Of a stretch of DNA of 40,487 bases, positions 1 to 8,649 are shown piece by piece. Made by a program: the position numbers and the translations under genes. Numbering within the stretch: position 1 is the stretch's first letter; each line of letters begins with the position of its first letter. Origin of the DNA: Ignavibacteriales bacterium CG07_land_8_20_14_0_80_59_12 (GTDB lineage: Bacteria > Bacteroidota > Ignavibacteria > 0-14-0-80-59-12); the NCBI GenBank assembly GCA_002779395.1, contig PEWR01000041.1, positions 3,487 to 43,973 of the forward strand, in the 5' to 3' direction. The notes beneath the pieces are model-generated. The model ran no database searches, was not told where the DNA came from, and saw only the letters and a program-made list of their open reading frames with translations.

Positions 1-513
1 GACATCGTTGTTCTTACGAAGGCCGACGACGATGATCTTTTTGCGAAGAACCGGCGAACGCTGTCGCGGTACTCTTCGGCCCCGGTCGTGCGGGCTGTCC
101 ACCGTCCGGTCTCAATCCGGCATCCGCTCAGCGGCGAACGGCACCACTCCTCGTGGCTTGGAGGAAAGCGGGTCGCTGCCATCTGCGGCATCGGGGACCC
201 GGCTTCGTTCCGCCGGTCGCTTGCTTCGCTTGGTGCCGAGGTCGTAAAATTCTTCGCACACCCCGATCACGCCAGCTACAAGGAGCGTGATCTTGCTGAG
301 GCTTTCGCGCCGGTCCGTTCAGGAGAAGCCGAGATGCTAGTCACGACAGGCAAGGACTGGGTGCGGATAGAGCCGTTCCGTGCCATGTTTGCGGCGAGCA
401 TCGGTACCGGCGGCATCGGCGTGCTTGAAGTCGAGATCTCAATTATTGAGAATGCAGATCTCTTTTACGAAGCGGTGGACCGTGTCGCTTCGCCCAAGGT
501 GGATGCGAAATGA
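1..513 (+). CDS. lpxK: Tetraacyldisaccharide 4'-kinase (LpxK), C-terminal part, truncated by window edge
   Basis: Frame 1 is open from base 1 (DIVVLTKADDDDLFAKNRRTL...GKRVAAICGIGDPASFRRSLASLGAEV...FFAHPDHASYKERDL...VTTGKDWVRIEP); LpxK-like GIxxPxxF, DH.Y and TxKDxV motifs. Confidence 0.8.
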   Translation, partial: DIVVLTKADDDDLFAKNRRTLSRYSSAPVVRAVHRPVSIRHPLSGERHHSSWLGGKRVAAICGIGDPASFRRSLASLGAEVVKFFAHPDHASYKERDLAEAFAPVRSGEAEMLVTTGKDWVRIEPFRAMFAASIGTGGIGVLEVEISIIENADLFYEAVDRVASPKVDAK

Positions 514-546
514 AAAGAGTGCATAAGAGGAAGGCCGGGTGAATAT

Positions 547-1278
547 ATGCTTCGGATCGGTGTGACAGCATGCTCGTCGTTTGAACGGTATGCGGCGTGG
601 ATTGCCGGGGTGGGTCCACGACCCGCCACAGCCCCGCCGGAGGCGGGAGGGGTTGAGGTCCTGAAGCTTTCCGTTGAGGAGGGGAACGCGGGTGAACTCG
701 ATGCATGCAATGCCCTCGTGCTTACGGGAGGGGGGGATGTTCATCCCCGTTTTTACGGAGAATCGAGCCGCATCGTTGAGCTGGACCCGAAGGATGTGAG
801 CGAAGCGCGTGATGAGTTTGAGATCGGTCTCATCAACGAGGCGCGTGAACGTTTCCTGCCGATGCTCGGGATCTGCCGCGGCCTCCAGATGGCGAACGTG
901 GCGTTCGGAGGAACGCTCATCCTCGACCTTGAGCGGGCGGGGTACGAGAACCACAGGAAGTACGAGCCGGGACGGGACCGTGAGCACGACGTGACCGTGG
1001 AAGAGGGTTCGATGCTTGAATCGATCCTCGAGGTGAGGTCGGGCCGGGTAAACAGCTCGCATCACCAGGCCGCCGCGATCGTGCCCGAGTCGCTCTTTGT
1101 CGCGGCGAAGTCGCCCGACGGCGTCGTGGAGGCGCTTGAGCCGGCGGACGGCCGGCTGTTCCTTTTCGTCCAGTGGCATCCCGAGCGCATGGGGGATCTG
1201 TCGAGCAGGTTTTCTTTCAACATCCGCACGTGGTTGTGCGATGCCGCGCGCCGAACTCTCGTCAATTCACATCAATGA
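547..1278 (+). CDS. Class I glutamine amidotransferase / gamma-glutamyl-gamma-aminobutyrate hydrolase family (peptidase C26)
   Basis: LTGGGDVHPRFYGE, nucleophile elbow LGICRGLQMANVAFGGTL, VQWHPE; carries an apparent in-frame palindromic insertion near 612-653. Confidence 0.85.
   Translation: MLRIGVTACSSFERYAAWIAGVGPRPATAPPEAGGVEVLKLSVEEGNAGELDACNALVLTGGGDVHPRFYGESSRIVELDPKDVSEARDEFEIGLINEARERFLPMLGICRGLQMANVAFGGTLILDLERAGYENHRKYEPGRDREHDVTVEEGSMLESILEVRSGRVNSSHHQAAAIVPESLFVAAKSPDGVVEALEPADGRLFLFVQWHPERMGDLSSRFSFNIRTWLCDAARRTLVNSHQ
612..653. repeat. 42-bp GC-rich palindrome-containing apparent insertion inside the C26 amidotransferase gene, flanked by GGGGT direct repeats
   Basis: GGGGT at 607-611 and 649-653; internal hairpin CCCGCC-GGA-GGCGGG; deletion restores WIAGVEVLKLS. 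Confidence 0.5.
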
Positions 1279-1309
1279 TGATCACAACGAGGTCAGGAGG
1301 TACTATCAT

Positions 1310-4147
1310 ATGGCGAAGCTGAACAGTGGACGGCAGGCGAAGAAGAAGAAGTACGTCTACTTCTTCGGAGCAGGGAAGGCAGACGGGACCGCCGAGATGA
1401 AGGAGCTGCTGGGCGGGAAGGGGGCGAACCTCGCCGAGATGTGCCGGCTGAAGATTCCCGTGCCGGCAGGATTCACGATCAGCACCGAGTGCTGCACCGA
1501 GTATTTCAACCTTGGCGGGAAGTACCCCAATGCACTCGCTCCGGAAGTGAAGTCGGCGCTTGCGAAGGTCGAGAAGATCATGGGGATGAAGTTTGGCGAC
1601 CCCGTGAACCCGCTCCTCGTTTCCTGCCGCTCCGGCGCACGCAAATCGATGCCTGGAATGATGGAAACCGTCCTCAACGTCGGACTCTGCTCAGCGACGA
1701 TCCCGGGGCTCATCGCAAAAACTAAGAACGAGCGCTTCGTGTACGACGCCTACCGCCGCCTCATCATGATGTACTCCGATGTTGTCATGGAGAAGGCCGA
1801 GGGAATGGAGCCGGAGGAGGGCCACGGGATCCGCCTCCAGCTTGACCGCATGATGACCGAGATGAAGAAAGCGAAAGGTGTCGCGAGCGACACCGAGCTC
1901 AACCTCGACGACCTCAGGGAGCTCTGCGGCCGGTTCAAGATCAGGGTGCGCGAGGTCATCGGGAAGGAGTTCCCGGATGATCCCGAGGAGCAGCTCTGGG
2001 GCGCCATCGGTGCAGTCTTCAAGAGCTGGAACGGAAAGCGTGCCGTGTCGTACCGCCGCATCGAGGGGATCCCGGACGGCTGGGGAACCGCGGTGAGCGT
2101 GCAGGCGATGGTGTTCGGGAACATGGGCTACACTTCCGCGACCGGTGTTGCGTTCTCGCGCAACCCGGCGAACGGCGATCCCCACTTCTACGGCGAGTGG
2201 CTGGTCAACGCCCAGGGAGAGGACGTCGTCGCGGGCATCCGGACGCCGAATCCCCTCAACGAGGAAACGAAGTCGGAGCAGAACCGCGACCTGCCGTCGC
2301 TTGAGACTTCAATGCCGGGAGTGTACAAACAGCTCGATAAGATCCGCCGCAACCTTGAGAAGCACTACAAGGACATGCAGGACATCGAGTTCACCATCCA
2401 GGAGGGACGCCTCTGGATGCTCCAGTGCCGCGTCGGCAAGAGGACAGGAGTCGCGGCCCTCAACATGGCAATGGATATGCTCTCGGATAAGCTCATCGAC
2501 GGGAAAGAGGCCGTAAAGCGGTTGACCCCGGCCCAGCTCGACGAGCTCCTTCACCCGATCCTTGACCCGGCTGCTGAACGTACTGCCCGCGTTCTCGCAA
2601 AAGGGCTCCCTGCGGGACCCGGCGGTGCCGCAGGGGAGATTGTCTTCACCGCCGAAGAGGCCGTGGCACAGACGAAGAACGGAAAGTCCGTCGTTCTTGT
2701 CCGTGAAGAAACGAACCCCGAGGACGTTGAGGGGATGCGGGCTGCACAGGCGATCCTTACCGCGCGCGGCGGCATGACATCGCACGCGGCGCTCGTCGCC
2801 CGCGGCTGGGGGAAGTGCTGCATCGTCGGCTGCGGAGCGCTGCGCATCGACGCGCGCGCGAAGATGATGACCGTCGACGGCCGAACGTTCACCGAAGGCG
2901 ATTGGATCAGCCTCAACGGGACAAAGGGGTATGTGTACGAAGGGACGCTCGGCATGGTCGATGCGACCGAGAACCCCCGATTCCAGGAGTTCATGAAGCT
3001 CGTCGACACGTACCGCACAATGGGCGTCCGGACGAACGCGGACACACCGGACGACGCCCGCGTCGCGCGCGCCTTTGGGGCGGAGGGAATCGGGCTCTTC
3101 CGGACCGAGCACATGTTCTACGGGAAGGGGGCCGAGCAGCCTCTTTTCCTCCTGCGGAAGATGATTCTCTCGAACACGCTCGAAGAGAGAAAAGCGGCTC
3201 TGGCGGAGCTTTACCCGTTCGTGAAGCGCGATGTGAAGGCGACCATGGAGGCGATGGACGGGCTGCCGGTCACGTTCCGTACGCTCGACCCGCCGCTCCA
3301 TGAGTTCGTCCCAAAGGGGGGAGAGAAACAGGCGGAGCTTGCCGCGTCGCTCGGCATCACCGTGAGCGACGTGCAGAAACGGGGCGAAGGACTCCACGAG
3401 GTGAACCCGATGATGGGGCATCGCGGCGTCCGTCTCGGCGTCACCTACCCCGAGGTCACTGAGATGTGGGTGAAGGCGATCCTCGAGTCGGCGGCTGAGC
3501 TTGTGAAGGACGGGAAGAAACCGATGCCGGAGCTCATGATTCCGGTGACCTGTGCCGTGGAGGAGCTCGATGACCAGAAGAAGATCGTCGACCGCGTCTA
3601 CGCAGATGTGTGCGAGGCGGCGACCTTCGCGAAGCTCCCGTACTTTCTCTATGGTACAATGATCGAGATCCCGCGTGCGGCCCTCACGGCGGATGAGATG
3701 GCGCAGACCGCGGAGTTCTTCTCGTTCGGGACGAACGACATCACTCAGATGTGCTTCGGCTTCTCGCGCGACGATATCGGCGGGTTCATGGGGGACTATC
3801 TCGAGAAGAAGATCCTCCCGGTGGATCCGTTCCAGACGATCGACGTGAAGGGAGTCGGCGAGCTCCTGCGGATTGCGACCGAGAAAGGACGGAGCACGCG
3901 CCCGAACCTGAAGGTTGGAATCTGCGGCGAGCACGGCGGCGAGCCTGCTTCGGTCGGGTTCTGCTACTCACTCAACTTCAGCTACGTAAGCTGTTCTCCG
4001 TTCCGCGTCCCCATCGCGCGGCTAGCCGCGGCGCAGGCGGCGCTCAGCGACAGGACAGGGGAAGCCGCGAAGAAGACGAAGAAGGCAACGCGGAAATCTT
4101 CGAGGAAACCCGCGGCGAAGAGTAAGAAACCAATCCGCGGACGGTGA
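1310..4147 (+). CDS. ppdK: Pyruvate, phosphate dikinase (start at MAKLNSGRQ inside the longer ORF)
   Basis: YVYFFGAGKADGTAEMKELLGGKGANLAEM, ILTARGGMTSHAALVARGWGKCCIVGC, GLFRTEHMF, FFSFGTNDITQMCFGFSRDD; C-terminal Lys/Arg-rich extension. Confidence 0.96.
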   Translation: MAKLNSGRQAKKKKYVYFFGAGKADGTAEMKELLGGKGANLAEMCRLKIPVPAGFTISTECCTEYFNLGGKYPNALAPEVKSALAKVEKIMGMKFGDPVNPLLVSCRSGARKSMPGMMETVLNVGLCSATIPGLIAKTKNERFVYDAYRRLIMMYSDVVMEKAEGMEPEEGHGIRLQLDRMMTEMKKAKGVASDTELNLDDLRELCGRFKIRVREVIGKEFPDDPEEQLWGAIGAVFKSWNGKRAVSYRRIEGIPDGWGTAVSVQAMVFGNMGYTSATGVAFSRNPANGDPHFYGEWLVNAQGEDVVAGIRTPNPLNEETKSEQNRDLPSLETSMPGVYKQLDKIRRNLEKHYKDMQDIEFTIQEGRLWMLQCRVGKRTGVAALNMAMDMLSDKLIDGKEAVKRLTPAQLDELLHPILDPAAERTARVLAKGLPAGPGGAAGEIVFTAEEAVAQTKNGKSVVLVREETNPEDVEGMRAAQAILTARGGMTSHAALVARGWGKCCIVGCGALRIDARAKMMTVDGRTFTEGDWISLNGTKGYVYEGTLGMVDATENPRFQEFMKLVDTYRTMGVRTNADTPDDARVARAFGAEGIGLFRTEHMFYGKGAEQPLFLLRKMILSNTLEERKAALAELYPFVKRDVKATMEAMDGLPVTFRTLDPPLHEFVPKGGEKQAELAASLGITVSDVQKRGEGLHEVNPMMGHRGVRLGVTYPEVTEMWVKAILESAAELVKDGKKPMPELMIPVTCAVEELDDQKKIVDRVYADVCEAATFAKLPYFLYGTMIEIPRAALTADEMAQTAEFFSFGTNDITQMCFGFSRDDIGGFMGDYLEKKILPVDPFQTIDVKGVGELLRIATEKGRSTRPNLKVGICGEHGGEPASVGFCYSLNFSYVSCSPFRVPIARLAAAQAALSDRTGEAAKKTKKATRKSSRKPAAKSKKPIRGR

Positions 4148-4160
4148 TTGACTCAACCGA

Positions 4161-4216
4161 TCGGTGTCCGCCCGGTCCTGCCGGCATTGTGGCGGGCGGA
4201 GCAAGGCGGACACCGA
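4161..4216. terminator. Inverted repeat between ppdK and queA (12-bp perfect outer arms TCGGTGTCCGCC / GGCGGACACCGA); candidate terminator or palindromic element
   Basis: Arms at 4161-4172 and 4205-4216, GC-rich inner region, no clear U-tract. Confidence 0.55.
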
Positions 4217-4252
4217 CCATGGTTCTATCGGGCATGACATGAAGGAGCAGGA

Positions 4253-5290
4253 ATGAAGCTCTCCGATTTCAAATACCCGTTGCCGAAAAACCTGATTGCG
4301 AAGGAGCCCGTCACGCCGCGCGACAAGGCGCGCATGATGGTGCTCAATCGGGAGACCGAGGAGATTGAGGACCGCCGCTTCTCCGACCTCGCCCACTACA
4401 TGGAGAAGGGGGACTGCCTCGTCGTCAACGAGACGCGGGTCTTCCCGGCTCGCCTCTTCGGCCGGAAGGAGAAGACGAACGCGCGTATCGAAGTGTTCCT
4501 CCTCCGCGAGCTTAACGCGAACGAAGGGATCTGGGATGTCATCGTCGATCCGGCGCGGAAGGTGAGGATCGGGAACAAGATCTACTTCGACGACAACCGG
4601 ACCTGGTGCGAGGTGATCGACAACACCACGTCGCGGGGACGGACAGTCCATTTTGAGTACGAAGGGGACATCTACAAAATCATCGAACGTATCGGCCAGA
4701 TGCCGCTCCCCCCGTACATCAAACGCGATGCGACGGAGAAGGATAAGGAGGACTACCAGACCGTCTATGCGCGGAATGTCGGCGCCGTCGCCGCACCGAC
4801 TGCTGGCCTCCACTTTACGAAACGGCTCCTCACAGCCCTTGAGAAAAAGGGGGTCAGAATCGCTCCCGTCACCCTCCATGTCGGGCTCGGCTCGTTCCGG
4901 CCGGTGGAGGTAGAGGACCTTACCAAGCATAAGATGGACTCCGAGTACTTCGAGATCAGCCTCGAGTCCGCAGAGATCATTAACCGTGCCATCGACACAA
5001 GACACCATGTCTTCGGCGTCGGGACAAGCGTAATGCGCGCCCTTGAATCGAGCGTGACAACCGAGGACCACGCGAAGCTGGGCCGGGGATGGACCGACAA
5101 GTTCATCTATCCGCCGTACGAGTTCAGGGTCGCGGACCGGCTCATCACGAACCTCCACATGCCCGGGTCGACGCTCCTCATGCTGACGAGCGCGTTCGGC
5201 GGACATGAGCTGGTCATGCGGGGCTACAAGCACGCCATCCGGGAGAAGTACCGTTTCTTCAGCTACGGCGATGGCATGCTGATTGTTTAG
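4253..5290 (+). CDS. queA: S-adenosylmethionine:tRNA ribosyltransferase-isomerase
   Basis: MKLSDFKYPLPKNLIAKEPVTPRDKARMMVLNR, VVNETRVFPARLFG, VAAPTAGLHFT, HVGLGSFRPVEVED, TNLHMPGSTLLMLTSAFGG. Confidence 0.96.
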   Translation: MKLSDFKYPLPKNLIAKEPVTPRDKARMMVLNRETEEIEDRRFSDLAHYMEKGDCLVVNETRVFPARLFGRKEKTNARIEVFLLRELNANEGIWDVIVDPARKVRIGNKIYFDDNRTWCEVIDNTTSRGRTVHFEYEGDIYKIIERIGQMPLPPYIKRDATEKDKEDYQTVYARNVGAVAAPTAGLHFTKRLLTALEKKGVRIAPVTLHVGLGSFRPVEVEDLTKHKMDSEYFEISLESAEIINRAIDTRHHVFGVGTSVMRALESSVTTEDHAKLGRGWTDKFIYPPYEFRVADRLITNLHMPGSTLLMLTSAFGGHELVMRGYKHAIREKYRFFSYGDGMLIV

Positions 5291-5299
5291 GCTGGTCGG

Positions 5300-7192
5300 G
5301 TGGTTTCCTTGAAGACTCCCCTGCTCCTCGCCCTCAACATCGGGTCGGTTGTATTCTTCATTTACCTCTGGCGGAAGCGTAACCTTCTTGTCTTCTTCTC
5401 AGGAGGGAGGTGGTGGCTGACGTGGCTCTCCGTCGGTGTCATCACGCTGATGGACGAGCTGACGTCGATCTTCTACGCGCCGGGCGAGGCCTTCCTTTTC
5501 ATCGGGACTGAAGCGCTCTTCTACATTGCGTTCGTCTCGATCCTTATGCGCTTCCTTTCGACCCGCATGGTGGAGATCGCCGAGATCCTTGACCACCACA
5601 AGATCAAGGGGGGAGGCGTCTACTCGTTCTCGTACTATGTGCTCGGCCCCTCGGTCTCGTTCATCGCGGTTGCGTCGATCCTCGTCACCTACGTTCTCAC
5701 GGCGAGCCTTTCGACGGTGAGCGCCGTGAACAACGGGATGGCGTTCATCCCGATGGCACCAGGGACAGACATCATCCTTGAGCTCGCCGTCATCTGGGGC
5801 ATCGCCCTTCTCAACATCCTCGGGATCAAGGACAACGCACGGTTCACATTTGGTATCTTCACGGTGGCGGCGATTGTCTTTGTCAACCTTATCGCCTCAG
5901 GGCTTTTTCACGTCGACGGGGCCTCCCTGCGGACGATGGGGGAAAGCGTGACGACCGTCGGCAGGAGCATCTCTCACACCGATCCGTTCACTGCCTACTC
6001 GCGCATCATCGCGGGGATATCGAGCGTTATCCTTGCCTACTCGGGGATCGAGTCTGTCCTGCAGACCGCCGGTCTCACCAGGAGCTGGAAGGATATCTCG
6101 AAGGCATATGTCTTCCTCGCCCTTACAGTGGGGATCGTCACACCGCTCGTCGCCGCGCTCGCGCTCTCCTCCTCGATCGACCTCAAAGCGCACAGCACCG
6201 ATCTCATCACATACTATGCCGCGACGCTTAACGGCGTCTGGTTCGGTGTCGTTGTCGGCTTCCTGGCGAGCGCAACACTCATCATGGCCGTCAATACGGC
6301 CTATGTCGCGATGAGCGAGCTCATCGAGCGGGTCGCCGAGCGGTACGGCTTCCACTGGCTCATCAAGACGAACAACCGTCAGTCGCTCTACCGTATCCAC
6401 ATCGGAGCGGCGACGTTCTTCTCCGTCATCATCCTCCTCACGCGCGGGAACCAGACGACACTTGCGGAGATGTACGCTCTCGGCCTCCTCGCGAGCTTCT
6501 CCATCAGCATGGGGAGCCTCCTCATCTACCGCTACTTCCTCGGCACGAAGGAGATCCGCGAGTACAACACGTCGCGTCTCGGGACGCTCCTTCTCTTCAT
6601 CGTCCTATCGAGCTCTTTCATTTACCTTCTCATCCACAAACCGTACGGCCGGCTTCTCTGGGGAGGTGCGACGCTCGTCCTCCTCTTCATCGGCATCGTG
6701 TTTGCGAAGCGGCGTGCGCCGGAGCGGAAGGAGATCCAGAAGACCGACAGCCCGATGGACATCATCTTCGCCCTCGCGGAGAGCCCGGCGGACGACTACC
6801 ACGTCTACTTCAAGCGTCCCGCCGAGAACATCGAGCCGCCTCAGCCGGGCTCGGTCTACGTGAGTTTCTACACGCCCCGGCAGGGGATCCCGCCGAAGCT
6901 CAACGAATCGCATTTCCGGTTCCCCATCCAGCGGACGACGCTCTTCACACGCATCCTGGCCATCCTCTACATGCTCGAGTACGAGATGCAGGACCGTCAT
7001 GTGACGATCCACCTGGGCTGGCCCACATCCTCGTGGCTCGACCGGTTATCGGTCGGGACGATGATCGTGAGCCTCATGCGCTTGCCCCGGCGCTTTCCGC
7101 ATTTCGACTTCGTTATCGAGTACTTCCCCACATTCTCCCGCCGCGGCGGGGGAGCACGCACTGAAGCACCGACCACGACGACTGGAGAGTGA
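5300..7192 (+). CDS. APC-superfamily amino-acid permease-like membrane protein with ~170-aa soluble C-terminal extension
   Basis: Multiple hydrophobic helices with APC-like pattern (GGGVYSFSYYVLGPSVSFIAV..., YSGIESVLQTAGLTRSWKDISKA); the non-hydrophobic tail from about residue 460 is unrecognised. Confidence 0.75.
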   Translation: MVSLKTPLLLALNIGSVVFFIYLWRKRNLLVFFSGGRWWLTWLSVGVITLMDELTSIFYAPGEAFLFIGTEALFYIAFVSILMRFLSTRMVEIAEILDHHKIKGGGVYSFSYYVLGPSVSFIAVASILVTYVLTASLSTVSAVNNGMAFIPMAPGTDIILELAVIWGIALLNILGIKDNARFTFGIFTVAAIVFVNLIASGLFHVDGASLRTMGESVTTVGRSISHTDPFTAYSRIIAGISSVILAYSGIESVLQTAGLTRSWKDISKAYVFLALTVGIVTPLVAALALSSSIDLKAHSTDLITYYAATLNGVWFGVVVGFLASATLIMAVNTAYVAMSELIERVAERYGFHWLIKTNNRQSLYRIHIGAATFFSVIILLTRGNQTTLAEMYALGLLASFSISMGSLLIYRYFLGTKEIREYNTSRLGTLLLFIVLSSSFIYLLIHKPYGRLLWGGATLVLLFIGIVFAKRRAPERKEIQKTDSPMDIIFALAESPADDYHVYFKRPAENIEPPQPGSVYVSFYTPRQGIPPKLNESHFRFPIQRTTLFTRILAILYMLEYEMQDRHVTIHLGWPTSSWLDRLSVGTMIVSLMRLPRRFPHFDFVIEYFPTFSRRGGGARTEAPTTTTGE

Positions 7193-7199
7193 GCTGCGG

Positions 7200-7895
7200 A
7201 TGAATACGATTGCCGTCATTGTGGCAGGAGGCCGGGGCGAGCGGTTCGGCGCAGAAGCACCGAAACAGTTCGCGCTCCTCGGAGGAGTCCCTCTCATCGT
7301 GCGGAGCGTTCGTCCCTTTGAAGAGTCCGACCTGATCAAGTCAATCGTTGTTGTCGCGAGACCCGGGGATGAAAATCGTGTCCGCGAGGTTCTTCCACCG
7401 GCTGAGTTCACGAAGGTGGCGTCGATCGTTTCCGGCGGACTAAAGCGCCAGGACTCCGTCTGGAACGGAGTCGAGGCGGCACTCGATCGCCGGCCGGACT
7501 ACCTCGCCATCCATGATGCAGCCCGTCCTCTGGTGACGACGGAGCTTATCGAAAAAGTTGTTCGGGGCGCGATGATGAACCGTGCGGCGATCCCGGCCCT
7601 CCGTGCACGCGAGACCGTGAAGCGGGCAGATGGGGCGGGGTGCATCGTGGAGACAATTCCCCGCGACAGCGTTTACCTCGCACAGACGCCGCAGGTGTTC
7701 GAGGCCTCTCTCCTCCGTGAGGCATTTTCCCTGGCACGCGCCGAGGGGTTCAGCGCGACGGACGATGCTTCGCTCGTTGAACATTTCGGCATTGCTGTGC
7801 ATATTCTGGAGGGCGACCCCCGGAATCTGAAGGTCACTACGCCCGAGGATCTCCTTGTGGCGGAACTGCTTCTCGGACAAAACCCCGTTCGGTAG
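7200..7895 (+). CDS. ispD: 2-C-methyl-D-erythritol 4-phosphate cytidylyltransferase
   Basis: MNTIAVIVAGGRGERFGAEAPKQFALLGGVPL, HDAARPLVT, LAQTPQVF, TDDASLVE. Confidence 0.95.
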   Translation: MNTIAVIVAGGRGERFGAEAPKQFALLGGVPLIVRSVRPFEESDLIKSIVVVARPGDENRVREVLPPAEFTKVASIVSGGLKRQDSVWNGVEAALDRRPDYLAIHDAARPLVTTELIEKVVRGAMMNRAAIPALRARETVKRADGAGCIVETIPRDSVYLAQTPQVFEASLLREAFSLARAEGFSATDDASLVEHFGIAVHILEGDPRNLKVTTPEDLLVAELLLGQNPVR

Positions 7896-7924
7896 TTGCA
7901 TCTTTCCTGAACCCTCTGTAAATT
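7896..7924 (+). promoter_or_regulatory. Possible sigma70-like promoter upstream of plsY (TTGCAT-N17-TAAATT)
   Basis: TTGCAT at 7896-7901 and TAAATT at 7919-7924 in an AT-richer intergenic gap. Confidence 0.35.
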
Positions 7925-7961
7925 TATCAATGTTCTTTGATAGGTCCCTTGGTCATCCGAA

Positions 7962-8618
7962 ATGTCGCTTCTTATTACACTCATCCTGAGCTACCTCGTC
8001 GGGTCGGTCCCGACGAGCATCATCGTCACGCGCCTTGTGAAGGGTGTCGACATCCGTACACAGGGGAGCGGCAATGCCGGGGGGACCAATGTAGTCCGCA
8101 CGCTCGGACTCGGATGGGGAGCGCTCGTCATCATCATTGACGCGGTAAAAGGATTCCTCGCCTCGGCGCTGATCTCTCAGATCGCACTTGGCGATCTGGT
8201 ACAGATCCTGGGGGTGTCCCTGCAGGATGCGGCGGCGGTCCGCATCCTTGCCGGCTGCGCCGCTGTGGCGGGACACGTGTGGTCAGTCTTCGCCGGATTC
8301 CGGGGAGGAAAGGGGGTCAGCACGGCGGCAGGAATGCTCCTCGGCGTTGCGCCGGCCGAGATGCTCGCGTCGCTTGTCGTCTTTCTTGTCGTGGTAGCTG
8401 TCACGAAGTACGTCTCGCTTGGTTCCATCCTGGCGGCGGTGGCGTTTCCGGTCACACTCTTGATCCGGGAAGATCTCATGGGTGCCCGGATCCCCGACTA
8501 CCTTACACTTCTTCTCTTCAGCACGGTCCTCGCATTCTTTCTCATTCTCAATCACCGGGCGAACATGAAGCGGCTCATCGCGGGAACGGAGCACCGGTTC
8601 GGCACGCCGCGTGCCTGA
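7962..8618 (+). CDS. plsY: Glycerol-3-phosphate acyltransferase PlsY
   Basis: YLVGSVPTSIIVTRL...DIRTQGSGNAGGTNVVRTLG...GHVWSVFAGFRGGKGVSTAAG. Confidence 0.95.
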   Translation: MSLLITLILSYLVGSVPTSIIVTRLVKGVDIRTQGSGNAGGTNVVRTLGLGWGALVIIIDAVKGFLASALISQIALGDLVQILGVSLQDAAAVRILAGCAAVAGHVWSVFAGFRGGKGVSTAAGMLLGVAPAEMLASLVVFLVVVAVTKYVSLGSILAAVAFPVTLLIREDLMGARIPDYLTLLLFSTVLAFFLILNHRANMKRLIAGTEHRFGTPRA

Positions 8619-8649
8619 CGCGGCAAAGCACGGGAGGCGTGTCGCGCAT

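Noticed and set aside
1097-1309. N-terminal extension of the ppdK ORF
   Set aside because: Overlaps the end of the amidotransferase gene; PPDK-like sequence begins at MAKLNSGRQ (1310)
2309-3934. 541-aa minus-strand ORF opposite ppdK
   Set aside because: High-GC antisense shadow ORF; no recognisable domain and the plus strand is unambiguous PPDK
4022-5233. 403-aa minus-strand ORF opposite queA
   Set aside because: Shadow ORF over clear QueA coding sequence; Arg/Asp/His-rich composition
7924-7941. TATCAA/TTGATA inverted repeat before plsY
   Set aside because: 6-bp arms only; expected by chance in an AT-rich gap
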